This document shows positions 13,439 to 13,587 of a DNA stretch of 13,587 nucleotides, piece after piece. The stretch comes from Candidatus Portiera sp. (lineage in GTDB: Bacteria > Pseudomonadota > Gammaproteobacteria > CBDBNL01 > JAAOII01). Made by a program: the position numbers and the translations under genes. The first letter of the stretch is position 1; the number at the start of each line of letters is the position of its first letter. The stretch spans positions 1 through 13,587 of the forward strand of contig JAAOII010000053.1 in NCBI GenBank assembly GCA_015163845.1, given 5' to 3'. A model generated the notes under the pieces. It was not told the DNA's origin. It saw only the letters and a list, made by a program, of their open reading frames with translations, and did no database searches.

Positions 13439-13587
13439 GAGTATCGCCCATAGAATTGGCTGGTGTAGCATATAGATAATCAAGGCATGTCTGCCCATGC
13501 CAGCCAAACCCTCAATGATTATGGAGGATTTTGGCTGCCAAGCATATATACTATCTCCAAGCAACCGAGCACAAAATATACCAATTA
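13415..13587 (-). CDS. C-terminal part of a DUF1624 / HGSNAT-like membrane protein (5' part outside window)
   Basis: The minus-strand frame is open from the window edge to TAG at 13417-13415, giving 56 residues. The peptide contains IIIEGLAGMGRHALIIYMLHQPIL followed by a hydrophobic tail, read in shorter pieces as GLAGMGRHAL and IYMLHQPIL. A small-residue/Gly-Arg turn followed by a hydrophobic helix ending in (L/M)HQP is typical of the C-terminal end of DUF1624 and heparan-alpha-glucosaminide N-acetyltransferase-like membrane proteins, and related acyltransferases share a similar pattern. Most of the protein is outside the window, so the family call is tentative. The stop lies 108 bp upstream of the AddA-like ATG on the same strand, so the two could share a transcript. 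The 3' end overlaps a 19-bp tandem duplication. Confidence 0.6.
   Translation of the reverse strand, partial: IGIFCARLLGDSIYAWQPKSSIIIEGLAGMGRHALIIYMLHQPILWAILYSYQLII

Overview
The window looks like chromosomal core DNA from an AT-rich gammaproteobacterium. The evidence is a RhlB-like tail followed by trxA and rho, and the HemX/HemY membrane pair, a gammaproteobacterial/betaproteobacterial signature. The CysS and TrxA key residues also fall at the same positions as in E. coli. Genus cannot be assigned from the sequence alone. No tRNA, rRNA, transposase, phage gene or CRISPR array was seen.

Layout, left to right. (1) Plus strand, 2-2138: the 3' end of a DEAD-box RNA helicase gene with an Arg/Ser-rich repetitive tail, then trxA (thioredoxin), a leader with a possible in-frame mini-ORF, and rho (termination factor). 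(2) Minus strand, 6956 down to 2270: folD-cysS-hemX-hemY, with a 4-bp folD/cysS overlap and short gaps, so probably one transcript. It links C1-folate metabolism, cysteinyl-tRNA synthesis and two membrane-anchored proteins of the HemX/HemY families. (3) Plus strand, 7043-9339: pgeF-prmC-dtd, housekeeping quality-control and translation functions (peptidoglycan editing, release-factor methylation, D-aminoacyl-tRNA deacylation), divergent from folD across a palindromic control region. (4) Minus strand, 13306 down to 9806: a large AddA-like helicase-nuclease, followed on its 3' side by three extra tandem copies of its own last ~150 bp. (5) At the right edge, minus strand: the C-terminus of a polytopic membrane protein resembling the DUF1624/HGSNAT acyltransferase family, which has no ATG-initiated reading frame in the window and was found by reading the edge.

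The most unusual property is not a gene. Short and medium tandem duplications occupy most of the non-coding space and several protein linkers: 7, 9, 10, 12, 14, 15, 19 and 154-162 bp units, plus an 83-bp-offset duplicate. Many sit at gene 3' ends, where they copy the coding end of hemY, of the AddA-like gene and possibly of the right-edge gene. The same process appears to have lengthened the helicase tail (15-bp units) and prmC (five 12-bp units encoding Leu-Asp-Asn-Cys). I see no transferred cassette or defence island. The noteworthy candidates are this repeat-generating behaviour and the rho leader mini-ORF.
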